Part shown: positions 53,625-61,888 of the stretch, piece by piece
Layout: each line of letters begins with the position of its first letter
Position numbering within the stretch: position 1 is the first letter of the stretch
NCBI GenBank assembly: GCA_903882805.1
Contig: CAIRYK010000087.1
Location: 62,001-126,000, forward strand
From: an uncultured Bacteroidota bacterium
Lineage (GTDB): Bacteria; Bacteroidota; Bacteroidia; Chitinophagales; Chitinophagaceae
DNA length: 64,000 bases
Direction: 5' to 3'
Made by a program: the position numbers and the translations under genes
Notes under the pieces: generated by a model
The model's database searches: none
What the model saw: only the letters and a program-made list of their open reading frames with translations
Told to the model about the DNA's origin: nothing

Positions 53625-54866
53625 ATGGCAAAAATTACACCATTCAAGGGGCTGCGTCCCCAAAAAGAGCTGGCAGCTAGCGTGGCTACCTTACCCTACG
53701 ATGTGGTAAGCGTGGCAGAAGCCAGAGAGTTCAGAAAAAACATTCATAACTTTTACCACGTTACAAGGTCGGAGATAGACCTGCCTGAAAACACAGATGT
53801 GCATAGTCAGCAGGTATATGACAAAGCCAGAGAAAATCTGGAAGCGATGATTCACAACAAAACCCTGATTCAGGATTCCGACCCATGCTACTATATATAT
53901 GAGCTGGTAATGGACGGCCGATCGCAAACAGGGCTTATCTGCGGATCATCGGTAGACGATTACAACCACGGCATAATAAAGAAGCACGAATATACCCGCC
54001 CTGAAAAAGAGCAGGATCGTATAAGCCACATAACCACCACAGGCGCGCAAACCGGCGTAGTGTTTTTGGCCTACAACGACTGCGAAAGCGTACAAACCAT
54101 AATAGATGAGTGGAAAGCCAATCACGAACCGGTAAACGACTTTACGGGTACCGACGGCATACGCCACATACTATGGGTGGTAAACGAATATGCCAAAGTA
54201 GCCAAAATAACCCTGCATTTTAGTCAGGATGTGCCCTGCACCTATATAGCCGACGGTCACCACCGTGCGGCATCGGCGGCAAAGGTGTGCAAAGAAATGA
54301 GAGAAAACGGCTATTCGGTAGACGGTGATGAGGCGTTCAATTATTTCATCACCTGCATATTTCCGGCAAGTCAGTTGAAAATAATGGATTACAACCGCGT
54401 GGTGAAAGACCTGAACGGCTATACCATTGAAACGTTTTTAGATGCCCTGAGCGACGACTTTGTAGTAACCCCACATGGCGGCGAACCCTATAAGCCAAAG
54501 CAGCTACATGAGTTTGGTTTGTACATAGGCGCATCGTGGTACAAGCTGGTGGCTAAAGCCGGCGCTTATACCAAAGACCCAATAGGCGTGCTGGATGTAA
54601 CCATACTGCAGCAAAATGTGCTGGCCAAACTGCTGAACATAAACGACCCGCGCACCGACAAACGCATAGACTTTATAGGCGGTATACGCGGCATGGGCGA
54701 ACTGGAAAAACGCGTAGACAATAAAGAAGCCGCTGCGGCTTTTGCACTTTACCCGGTAACGATAAAACAATTGTTTGATATAGCCGACAGTGGAAATGTA
54801 ATGCCCCCCAAGAGCACTTGGTTTGAACCAAAGCTGCGCGACGGACTGGTGGTGTACACTATATAA
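53625..54866 (+). CDS. DUF1015 protein (SerK-like kinase fold)
   Basis: 413 residues, full length for DUF1015. It begins KITPFKGLRPQKELAASVAT and contains LPYDVVSVAEA, FYHVTRSEIDLP, KHEYTRPEKEQDR, ADGHHRAASA (about 209-218) and RIDFIGGIRGMGELEKRV. The family is related to archaeal ADP-dependent serine kinase SerK and ParB-type CTPase folds; the DGHHR loop is the nucleotide/substrate site. In Bacteroidota these genes are often next to serine-biosynthesis genes (serC/serA), which are not visible here. The role is inferred as serine or phosphoserine metabolism. ATG start, alone in its unit. Confidence 0.88.
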   Translation: MAKITPFKGLRPQKELAASVATLPYDVVSVAEAREFRKNIHNFYHVTRSEIDLPENTDVHSQQVYDKARENLEAMIHNKTLIQDSDPCYYIYELVMDGRSQTGLICGSSVDDYNHGIIKKHEYTRPEKEQDRISHITTTGAQTGVVFLAYNDCESVQTIIDEWKANHEPVNDFTGTDGIRHILWVVNEYAKVAKITLHFSQDVPCTYIADGHHRAASAAKVCKEMRENGYSVDGDEAFNYFITCIFPASQLKIMDYNRVVKDLNGYTIETFLDALSDDFVVTPHGGEPYKPKQLHEFGLYIGASWYKLVAKAGAYTKDPIGVLDVTILQQNVLAKLLNINDPRTDKRIDFIGGIRGMGELEKRVDNKEAAAAFALYPVTIKQLFDIADSGNVMPPKSTWFEPKLRDGLVVYTI

Positions 54867-54924
54867 GGCACAGGTAGCTGGTAAACAGCATAAGGGATCA
54901 TTGATGATTTATAAATCTTAGATT

Positions 54925-55908
54925 ATGGAATACAGGAGAATGGGGAAAACGGGATTGCAGCTCAGCGTACTGTCGTACGGATCGTGGGTTACTTTCTCTA
55001 AGCAGGTAGACGACAGCGCATCCGACAGACTAATGGGGCTGGCTTACGACAATGGCATCAATTTCTTCGACAATGCCGAAGCCTACGAAGGCGGCCGATC
55101 GGAAGAGATGATGGGTAGGGTACTGAGCAAGAAAAACTGGGACCGCACTACCTATTGTGTATCGAGCAAGGCGTTTTTTGGGCTGTATGGCAAAAACAAC
55201 AAGCCCAACCAGCATGGCCTGAGCCGCAAGCACCTTACCGAAGCCTGCCACGCCGCCCTGCGCCGTATGCAGGTAGACTATCTGGATCTGTTTTACTGCC
55301 ACCGCCCCGACAGAGATACGCCCATGGAAGAAATAGTATGGACGATGAACATACTGCTGCAACAGGGCAAAATACTGTATTGGGGTACCAGCGAGTGGAC
55401 CGCCGCCGAAATAATGGAAGCCCATGCTGTAGCCAAAGGCCTTGGTCTGATAGGCCCGGCCATGGAGCAACCGCAATACAATATGCTGGAACGCCAGAAA
55501 ATGGAGTGCGATTACATAACCATCTTTAAAAATGTGGGTATGGGTACCACCATCTGGAGTCCGCTGGCATCGGGCTTGCTCACGGGCAAGTACAACGACG
55601 GCATACCCGACGGTTCTCGCCTGGCCATAGAAAACTATGCGTGGCTGAAAGACCGTATGCTGCAAGACGACAAGCTGGCCAAGGTGCGCCAACTGGCCAA
55701 AGTAGCCACCCAACTGGATACCAGCCTCGCCACCCTTGCCGTAGCCTGGACCATACACAACCCCAACGTAACCACAACCATACTGGGCGCCACCAAGGAA
55801 AGCCAGCTACTGGAAAACCTGAAAGCGCTGGAGCTATACCCCAAACTAACCCCCGCAATAATGCAGGAGATAGACGATATTATGGGTAATAAGCCGGTAT
55901 TTGTGTAG
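54925..55908 (+). CDS. Aldo/keto reductase (potassium-channel beta-subunit-like)
   Basis: An NADPH-dependent carbonyl reductase with the (beta/alpha)8 fold. The 327-residue product has the catalytic tetrad Asp49, Tyr54 (FFDNAEAYEGGRSEE), Lys82 (SSKAFFG) and His126 (DLFYCHRPD). YWGTSEWTAAEI and the NADP-binding SPLASGLLTGKY and TTTILGATKESQLLENL motifs complete the set. This pattern is that of the Kv-beta/AKR6 or YghZ-like subfamily, for which sugar aldehydes or methylglyoxal are possible substrates. It follows the DUF1015 gene by 58 bp on the same strand. Confidence 0.92.
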   Translation: MEYRRMGKTGLQLSVLSYGSWVTFSKQVDDSASDRLMGLAYDNGINFFDNAEAYEGGRSEEMMGRVLSKKNWDRTTYCVSSKAFFGLYGKNNKPNQHGLSRKHLTEACHAALRRMQVDYLDLFYCHRPDRDTPMEEIVWTMNILLQQGKILYWGTSEWTAAEIMEAHAVAKGLGLIGPAMEQPQYNMLERQKMECDYITIFKNVGMGTTIWSPLASGLLTGKYNDGIPDGSRLAIENYAWLKDRMLQDDKLAKVRQLAKVATQLDTSLATLAVAWTIHNPNVTTTILGATKESQLLENLKALELYPKLTPAIMQEIDDIMGNKPVFV

Positions 55909-55936
55909 TTGTTTAGTTTTATTAGATAGTATATAG

Positions 55937-56190
55937 TCGCGAGTCGACCACCTCAGAATGCGCAGGGTGCAGCTTCGCTGTCCCTGCGCATTCGTCCCCT
56001 CCTAAAAACAGGAGGGGTGGTGTTTGACGACGGCAGGTTAGGTTATTTTATTGAAAAATGTGTTGTGTATTGTGCTGTAATTAAATGAATTATGTAAAAT
56101 TGCACACCCCTCCTGTTTTTAGGAGGGGATGTTCGTAAGGAATTAGCGAAGCTGTTCCTCACGAACCGGGGTGGTTGGTTCGCGAGTATC
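55937..56190. repeat. Long inverted-repeat element (about 90-bp imperfect arms)
   Basis: Arms 55937-56022 and 56104-56188 are imperfect inverted repeats. Their shared core is a 25-bp sequence made of CCCCTCCTAAAAACAGGAGGGG (itself a hairpin) with flanking T and TG, plus CAGCTTCGCT and CGCGA near the outer ends. The 80-bp centre is AT-rich and has no gene. It resembles non-autonomous palindromic elements common between Bacteroidota genes. Confidence 0.7.
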
Positions 56191-56211
56191 CATGCCACAA
56201 AACCTCGCGAA

Positions 56212-56245
56212 CTGATGTCCTTAGTCCGAAGACTAAGGACATCAG
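56212..56245. repeat. Perfect 15-bp hairpin of the MITE-like family end sequence
   Basis: CTGATGTCCTTAGTC, loop CGAA, GACTAAGGACATCAG. This is the end hairpin of the family seen at 20205-22048, here in isolation, next to the 55937-56190 element. It could also act as a bidirectional terminator, although no strong T-run follows. The rest of the 55909-56394 gap shows no gene. Confidence 0.75.
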
Positions 56246-56394
56246 TTTTATATGAATTTGTAGTATAATAGCCCATTCAACATCTATCAGCGTTGAGCAG
56301 ATAGATGAAGTTTAAATGGTATTACGTTCATTTACCTTCCTATCGCGATGCATACGCAGCAATAAAGCGATACTAATACTCAATTTCAAATGCT

Positions 56395-56772
56395 TTATTC
56401 AGTAGCGTTTTTCTTCGACCTTGATAGCCCGGTATTTTTCTTTTTAGAGGCTTTCGCAATTTTGTTGTACTCAACGCATAGATTTATCCAATACTCAAAA
56501 TCTTGTTTTGTTTTCATGCCATCTGCATTTACATATACGTAGCCCTTCATGGTTTTGCCCGTGAAGTCCATCATTCTGCAGCCATCCCGCTCCACAACTT
56601 CTTCAAAAATAGCCGGGTCTATCCGGCACATCATTTCCTCCTTTACTACCCCAACGCACATTTTGCCATCCAACATGTAGCAAACGCCGCCAAACATATG
56701 TTTCTCCTCCACATTCGGATATACGGCAATCGCCTCCCTGATTCTATCATTTAGTTGTTCATTATATGCCAT
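56395..56772 (-). CDS. TfoX N-terminal-domain protein
   Basis: 125 residues with the TfoX_N pattern: LNDRIREAIAVYPNVEEKHM, MFGGVCYMLDGKMCVGVV, MCRIDPAIFEEVVER, MMDFTGKTMKGYVYV and a C-terminal helix DFEYWINLCVEYN, then a Lys/Ser-rich tail. In gammaproteobacteria TfoX/Sxy activates competence genes, but single-domain proteins in Bacteroidota have no proven role. It lies alone between repeat-rich stretches. 56773-57063 downstream of its start contains only a degenerate MITE fragment (56811-56866) and no gene. Confidence 0.88.
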   Translation of the reverse strand: MAYNEQLNDRIREAIAVYPNVEEKHMFGGVCYMLDGKMCVGVVKEEMMCRIDPAIFEEVVERDGCRMMDFTGKTMKGYVYVNADGMKTKQDFEYWINLCVEYNKIAKASKKKNTGLSRSKKNATE

Positions 56773-57045
56773 TTTATGTACGGTTTTTTACGAGTTTGTA
56801 TATCTGCAATTCACCCGATTTCCTTAGTCTTCCGACCATGGACGGCAAGTAAACCGGTCTATAGACAGGTGTATGTGAATATAATGCAAAATCGGCAGTA
56901 GAAATGTGTATTTATGTTGATAAATTATAGCACAGTATTGTTTTATAATTTACCGGTTGGCTACACTACTCCCTGTATAAACCTTTATTATAGCTTTATT
57001 TACTGCCGCCGCCGGCTATGTTCACCATAATTCGCGCTAAGTTTA

Positions 57046-57053
57046 TACTTTTG
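57046..57053 (+). promoter_or_regulatory. -7 element (TACTTTTG) upstream of the epimerase gene
   Basis: TAnnTTTG match 10 bp before the ATG at 57064. No matching -33 TTG at 19-21 bp. Confidence 0.35.
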
Positions 57054-57063
57054 GCATCCCCTC

Positions 57064-58047
57064 ATGGTATTAATCACAGGAGCAAGCGGTTTTTTAGGGC
57101 AGCGCCTTGTCCGGTATTTATCGGCCGGGGGGCAGCGGGTGCGCGCTCTCTACTATAACAGCATTCCTACCGGCGATCTGGCATCTATGCCGGGTGTAGA
57201 GTGGTTGCAGTGCGATCTGCTCGATGTGTTTGCGGTAGCAGAAGCCATGGAGGGCGTATCGCATGTATATCATTGCGCGGCTATTGTGTCGTTTTTACCC
57301 GCCGATCGCGAGGTTATGCTGCACTTCAATACAGAAAGCACGGCCAATGTGGTGAATCAGGCATTGGAACAGGGTATAAAGAAAATGGTGTACGTAAGCT
57401 CGGTAGCTGCGCTGGGTCGCACTGGCAACGAAGACAAACCAATAACTGAGGAAGAAGAATGGGGTGAAAGTGGCTATAATTCGGCTTACGGACTGAGTAA
57501 ATACCTTGCCGAGACAGAAGTGTGGCGAGGTATAGGCGAAGGGCTGAATGCAGTAATCATCAATCCCGGCGTAATATTAGGAGCGGGCAACTGGGATCGG
57601 GGATCGGCGCAACTGATGAAAGTAGCCTACGATGAGTTTCCGTTTTACACTACAGGTTCAACATCGTGGGTAGACGCCGACGATGTAACCCATATTATGA
57701 CGAGCCTCATGGCGGGCAGCGCCACTGCCGAAAGGTATATAGTAAGCGCAGGCAACTATAGTTACCGCCATGTATTTACCCTGATGGCTGGCGCTCTGGG
57801 GCGCAGGCCGCCGCGCTACCTGGCTGGCAGCATGGTAACAGGTATTGCCTGGCGTCTGAGTATGCTAAAAAGCGCTATAACTGGCGCAAACCCTGTAATA
57901 ACAAGAGAAACAGCCATAAACGCACAAGGTATATCTATATATAAAAACGAAAAATTGCTGGCAGCGTTGCCCGGATTTACCTATAGGCCCATTGAAATAA
58001 CAATAAAAAATATGGCGCAAGCCTTTTTAGATTCTTACAAAAAATAA
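57064..58047 (+). CDS. Extended SDR NAD-dependent epimerase/dehydratase-like protein
   Basis: 327 residues with the N-terminal Rossmann motif TGASGFLGQRL (about 5-15), the DLLD and HCAAIVSF (NAD adenine/ribose) regions, VYVSSVAALG, the catalytic YGLSK (Tyr-x3-Lys) near 140 and INPGVILGAGNW. This is the pattern of dihydroflavonol-reductase-like and sugar-nucleotide-modifying extended SDRs, so the substrate cannot be named. The hydrophobic C-terminal stretch (GSMVTGIAWRLSMLKSAITG) may associate with the membrane. Confidence 0.88.
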   Translation: MVLITGASGFLGQRLVRYLSAGGQRVRALYYNSIPTGDLASMPGVEWLQCDLLDVFAVAEAMEGVSHVYHCAAIVSFLPADREVMLHFNTESTANVVNQALEQGIKKMVYVSSVAALGRTGNEDKPITEEEEWGESGYNSAYGLSKYLAETEVWRGIGEGLNAVIINPGVILGAGNWDRGSAQLMKVAYDEFPFYTTGSTSWVDADDVTHIMTSLMAGSATAERYIVSAGNYSYRHVFTLMAGALGRRPPRYLAGSMVTGIAWRLSMLKSAITGANPVITRETAINAQGISIYKNEKLLAALPGFTYRPIEITIKNMAQAFLDSYKK

Positions 58048-58240
58048 ACGTTTTTTTCTTTATTATCAAAAACAGTCGTAAACTTGCATCAAGGAAAGAA
58101 TAATTGTTCCAGCCTTCTTCAGGTTATCTGAAAAAATTCCCGTTTCAATAATCCGGTTTATTAAAAACGAGTACAATCAACTTTTAACGAATAACCATAT
58201 TTATTTTCCAAAAAAATAATTATTCAGAAAAAATCCAAGC

Positions 58241-60739
58241 ATGCCTTACGACATTTTGCAGTTAAATGATATGCTCATTCCTGAGCTTGTAGATGTAGCC
58301 GATAATTTAAAAATGAAAAATACTGGTTCATTAGATAAACAAAGCCTGATAGCAGGAATTATGGAGCAGCAAGCAAAAGCAGTAGAAGAGCCAAAGAAGA
58401 AACGCGGACCCAAACCCAAAACAACTAAGGCAGACACCAATACCAACGACGCGGCCGAAACACCAATACCGCAAGAAACAACCGCAACAGTAATAAGCGC
58501 TCCGGCTGCCGAAACAATAGCCGAGCCTCAGCCAGCCCCTGCAGCTGCGCCGGCAGAGCGGAAACCAGCCCCGGCAGCGCGAAAACCTAAAGCACAACCT
58601 GCAGCGCCGGTAGCAGAAACGGTAACCCCGGTAGAAATACCAGCAACACCCGCCCCGCAAGAAGCCCCCGCAACGCCCGAACCCATAGCAATACCAGCAA
58701 ACCCGGCTCCGCAAGAAGCGCCGGCAACGCCCGAACCAACGGCAATACCCGCCACGCCGGCTCCGCAAGAAGCCCCGGTAATGCCCGCCACGCCGGTAGT
58801 ACCCGCAACGAGACCAAATCCGCGCCCGGCGCCAAGACCGCAGGAACGCCCCAACAACCCGGTGCGCAGAGAGGCGCCGCCGGTAAGAGAAGTTCCGGCA
58901 ACAGCTATTCCGCAGGAGGCGCCAGCGATGCCGCACAATAACGAAATACAGGCAGTAGCCCCAAGCGAAACTACGATAACAACTAACGAAAATATAAGCG
59001 CAGCGCCCGCAGCCGATAACACTCCCGACGCCGACAATACCAATGCCGGAGCAACGGGAGAAGACGGCGACAAAAGAAGACGCCCGCGCAAACTGAAAGA
59101 AGAAATAATACAGGCGCGACTGGGTAAAGAACCCATTACCGACAACCGCACACCTGACAACCGACAGGTGCGCGAGCCACGCCAGATGAACGATGGCAGA
59201 ATGCCTCAACGCCCGGGGCGCGACGATATGAATATGGGCCGCCCAATGCGCGACAACCGCCCAATGCGCGACGACCAGTTTAACAGACCGCAACGCGAAC
59301 AAAACAATATGCAACGCCCCGACGGTATGAACCGTATGGAGCGCATAGATACCCGCGGCGAAAACCGCAACGACAACAGGCCGGAACAACGACCTGCACA
59401 GCAACCCATACTACAGCCCGAACGCACTACAATGCCGGAAGCAGTGGTAAGTCAGCAGCAGGAAGAAGAACCATCAGGCATTACAATGCCGTCTACCGAC
59501 AATCCGGAGGTGCAACCGCCGCAAATGTCGGTAGAGGGAGAGGCAGAAAAACCCGCAGCAGCTCCGCAACACCAGCACAACAATCGCCCCAAGCGCGAGC
59601 AGGCTCCGGCTTTTAATATAGAGTTTGAAGGTATAGTAGCCAGCGAAGGCGTGCTTGAAATGATGCCCGATGGCTATGGTTTCTTGCGCAGCAGCGACTA
59701 CAACTACCTGAGCTCACCCGACGATATTTATGTATCGCCATCGCAAATAAAACTTTTCGGTCTGAAAACCGGGGACACCGTAAAAGGCAATGTTCGCCCG
59801 CCCAAGGAAGGCGAAAAGTATTTTGCACTACTTAAGGTGGAGAGCATAAATGGCCGCCTGCCCGACGAGATACGCGACCGAGTACCGTTCGACTATCTGA
59901 CGCCGCTGTTCCCTTACGAAAAGCTGAACCTTACTACTACCGCCAATAACTACAGCACCCGCATCATGGACCTCTTTACGCCGATAGGCAAGGGCCAGAG
60001 GGGACTGATAGTGTCGCAGCCCAAAACGGGTAAAACCATGTTGCTGAAGGAAGTGGCCAACGCCATAGCCCGCAACCACCCCGAAGTGTACCTGATGATA
60101 GTGCTGGTAGACGAACGCCCCGAGGAAGTAACCGATATGCAACGCAGCGTGAACGCTGAGGTAATAGCATCTACATTTGACGAGCCGGCCGATAAGCACG
60201 TAAAAGTATCGACCATAGCCCTGCAAAAGGCCAAACGTCTGGTAGAGGTGGGCCACGATGTGGTAATACTGCTCGACTCTATAACCCGCCTGGCGCGCGC
60301 CCACAACACCGTAGCCCCTGCCAGCGGCAAGGTGCTGAGCGGCGGCGTTGAGGCCAACGCTATGCAGAAACCAAAGCAGTTTTTTGGCGCAGCACGCAAA
60401 ATAGAAAACGGCGGTTCGCTGACCATATTGGCCACAGCCCTCATAGACACCGGCTCTAAAATGGACGAGGTGATATTTGAAGAGTTTAAGGGCACCGGCA
60501 ACATGGAACTGCAACTGGATCGCAAACTATCGAACAAGCGTATATACCCAGCTATAGACATAACCAGCAGCAGCACCCGCCGCGACGACCTGCTTATGGA
60601 CAAAGACGTGCAAAACAAAATGTGGCTGCTCCGCAACCATATAGCCGACATGAACACCGACGAGGCTATGCACTTCTTGCTGCAGCAAATGAAAGGCACC
60701 CGCAGCAACGAGGAGTTTTTGGCTACAATGAACAAATAA
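58241..60739 (+). CDS. rho: Transcription termination factor Rho with long disordered N-terminal region
   Basis: Rho is the hexameric RNA-dependent ATPase that terminates transcription. At 832 residues it is about twice the size of E. coli Rho. Residues 1-50 are the Rho_N (SAP-like) domain ([20 protein letters not shown]). About 50-455 are low-complexity: Pro/Ala-rich with three 18-residue repeats (133-186), then Arg/Asn/Met/Asp-rich ([20 protein letters not shown]). The cold-shock-like RNA-binding domain starts near 457 ([16 protein letters not shown]). The ATPase has Walker A PKTGKT at 594-599, [11 protein letters not shown], the Q-loop SGGVEANAM and the R-loop. Long disordered Rho insertions are known in Bacteroidota. 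A strong terminator follows. Confidence 0.97.
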   Translation: MPYDILQLNDMLIPELVDVADNLKMKNTGSLDKQSLIAGIMEQQAKAVEEPKKKRGPKPKTTKADTNTNDAAETPIPQETTATVISAPAAETIAEPQPAPAAAPAERKPAPAARKPKAQPAAPVAETVTPVEIPATPAPQEAPATPEPIAIPANPAPQEAPATPEPTAIPATPAPQEAPVMPATPVVPATRPNPRPAPRPQERPNNPVRREAPPVREVPATAIPQEAPAMPHNNEIQAVAPSETTITTNENISAAPAADNTPDADNTNAGATGEDGDKRRRPRKLKEEIIQARLGKEPITDNRTPDNRQVREPRQMNDGRMPQRPGRDDMNMGRPMRDNRPMRDDQFNRPQREQNNMQRPDGMNRMERIDTRGENRNDNRPEQRPAQQPILQPERTTMPEAVVSQQQEEEPSGITMPSTDNPEVQPPQMSVEGEAEKPAAAPQHQHNNRPKREQAPAFNIEFEGIVASEGVLEMMPDGYGFLRSSDYNYLSSPDDIYVSPSQIKLFGLKTGDTVKGNVRPPKEGEKYFALLKVESINGRLPDEIRDRVPFDYLTPLFPYEKLNLTTTANNYSTRIMDLFTPIGKGQRGLIVSQPKTGKTMLLKEVANAIARNHPEVYLMIVLVDERPEEVTDMQRSVNAEVIASTFDEPADKHVKVSTIALQKAKRLVEVGHDVVILLDSITRLARAHNTVAPASGKVLSGGVEANAMQKPKQFFGAARKIENGGSLTILATALIDTGSKMDEVIFEEFKGTGNMELQLDRKLSNKRIYPAIDITSSSTRRDDLLMDKDVQNKMWLLRNHIADMNTDEAMHFLLQQMKGTRSNEEFLATMNK
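58637..58798 (+). repeat. Three 54-bp tandem repeats inside rho
   Basis: Three in-frame units encoding [18 protein letters not shown] and two close variants (the third diverges at its end). They lie within the disordered region of Rho. Such repeats change copy number easily. Confidence 0.85.
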
Positions 60740-60755
60740 CTACTACTTACAAATG

Positions 60756-60805
60756 CTATAAAAGCAGAGTGCGCAACCACCCGGTTGCGCACTCTGCTTT
60801 TATAG
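60756..60805. terminator. Bidirectional terminator between rho and pirin
   Basis: Perfect 23-bp stem (60756-60778 with 60783-60805), ACCC loop. The A/T-rich base serves as a T-tract for both directions. It lies between the convergent stop codons at 60739 and 60818. Confidence 0.93.
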
Positions 60806-60817
60806 TATACCCACTTA

Positions 60818-61783
60818 TCAGCGTTTATCTACCAATTGCGGATTTCCCATTTTGCCCGACTGATAGTCGGCGATACATTTACGTATTTCCTGTTCGGTGT
60901 TCATCACAAAGGGGCCGTAGGCAAACACAGGCTCGTTGTGCGGCTTGCCGCCCAGTAATAGTATTTCGGCTTCGTGTTGTGCAAACAATTCAATAACGCT
61001 TTCACCGCGTTCATACAGGGCCACCTGGTTTTGGTTGATCTCTTTACGTCCTTCGGTCTCTATTTTGCCATTTATCACATACATAAAGGCGTTGTGTTGA
61101 GGGTCGGTAGGTATGGTCAGTTTAGCTCCGGGTTTCATTTTTAGATGAAAATAAAAAACAGGGAACAATGTTTCCACCTGCGATTTAGCGCCAAACAGCT
61201 CGCCGAGCACAACGGTGGCCGAATAATCTTTTTCGGCGAGGTGGGCCATCTTTTCGGGTTTGAACACTTCTGTTGCCGGCGCTACAAATTTGGTTTTAGC
61301 CGGCATATTCAGCCATATCTGAAAACCATGGTAGAGCCCGCCTTCGTCATAGAGTTTTTGTCCGGTTTCCTCCATGTGTATGGCTCCGCGCCCTGAGGTA
61401 AACATCATAAAGTCGCCCTTGCTTATCTGAAAGTCGTAGTTCAGGCTATCGCGGTGGTGGCCATTGCCGGCCAGAAAGTAGGTAGTAGGTATTATTCCGG
61501 CATGTGGGTGGGCGTCTACGCGCAGCGGCTTGGCGCGCGGGTCTACCTTTACCGGACCAAACTCATCGAAAAATACATACGGCGATACATAGTCGTTGTT
61601 GTCGCCGGCAAAAGCGCGCAATACGGGCAGGGTTCCCACCATAGTTTTATTGGCGCTGATAACCTGATGCACTTTTCTAGACTTGCCACCGGACACCAGA
61701 CCAGAAGCCGCTTTGAGCAAATTAGGAAATGCCACCGACGCTCCTATAATTGCCGAGCCTTTTATAAATTCACTGCGTTTCAC
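60818..61783 (-). CDS. Pirin-family protein with Tat-like signal
   Basis: 321 residues with a bicupin pirin fold. The metal ligands fall at His92, His94, His136 and Glu138 (DAHPHAG and GAIHMEE), matching the His-His-His-Glu set of human pirin and YhhW. Such proteins bind iron and include quercetinases, but substrates differ. The N-terminus (KRSEFIKGSAIIGASVAFPN) looks like a Tat signal with Lys-Arg in place of Arg-Arg, which would place it in the periplasm, unusual for pirins. The start codon is GTG at 61783. It converges on rho with a shared terminator. Confidence 0.9.
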   Translation of the reverse strand: MKRSEFIKGSAIIGASVAFPNLLKAASGLVSGGKSRKVHQVISANKTMVGTLPVLRAFAGDNNDYVSPYVFFDEFGPVKVDPRAKPLRVDAHPHAGIIPTTYFLAGNGHHRDSLNYDFQISKGDFMMFTSGRGAIHMEETGQKLYDEGGLYHGFQIWLNMPAKTKFVAPATEVFKPEKMAHLAEKDYSATVVLGELFGAKSQVETLFPVFYFHLKMKPGAKLTIPTDPQHNAFMYVINGKIETEGRKEINQNQVALYERGESVIELFAQHEAEILLLGGKPHNEPVFAYGPFVMNTEQEIRKCIADYQSGKMGNPQLVDKR

Positions 61784-61888
61784 CTGTTATAATTTTACAT
61801 AAAGGTACCTTAACTGCAATTTATTTGCACATGTACCTAAATTAATACTACTTATACCTGTATAGCGCAGCGGCCCGGAAGCCTGCAT

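Noticed and set aside
56043-56276. 77-codon frame on the minus strand
   Set aside because: It runs through two palindromic repeat elements (55937-56190 and 56212-56245) and has no protein-like pattern.
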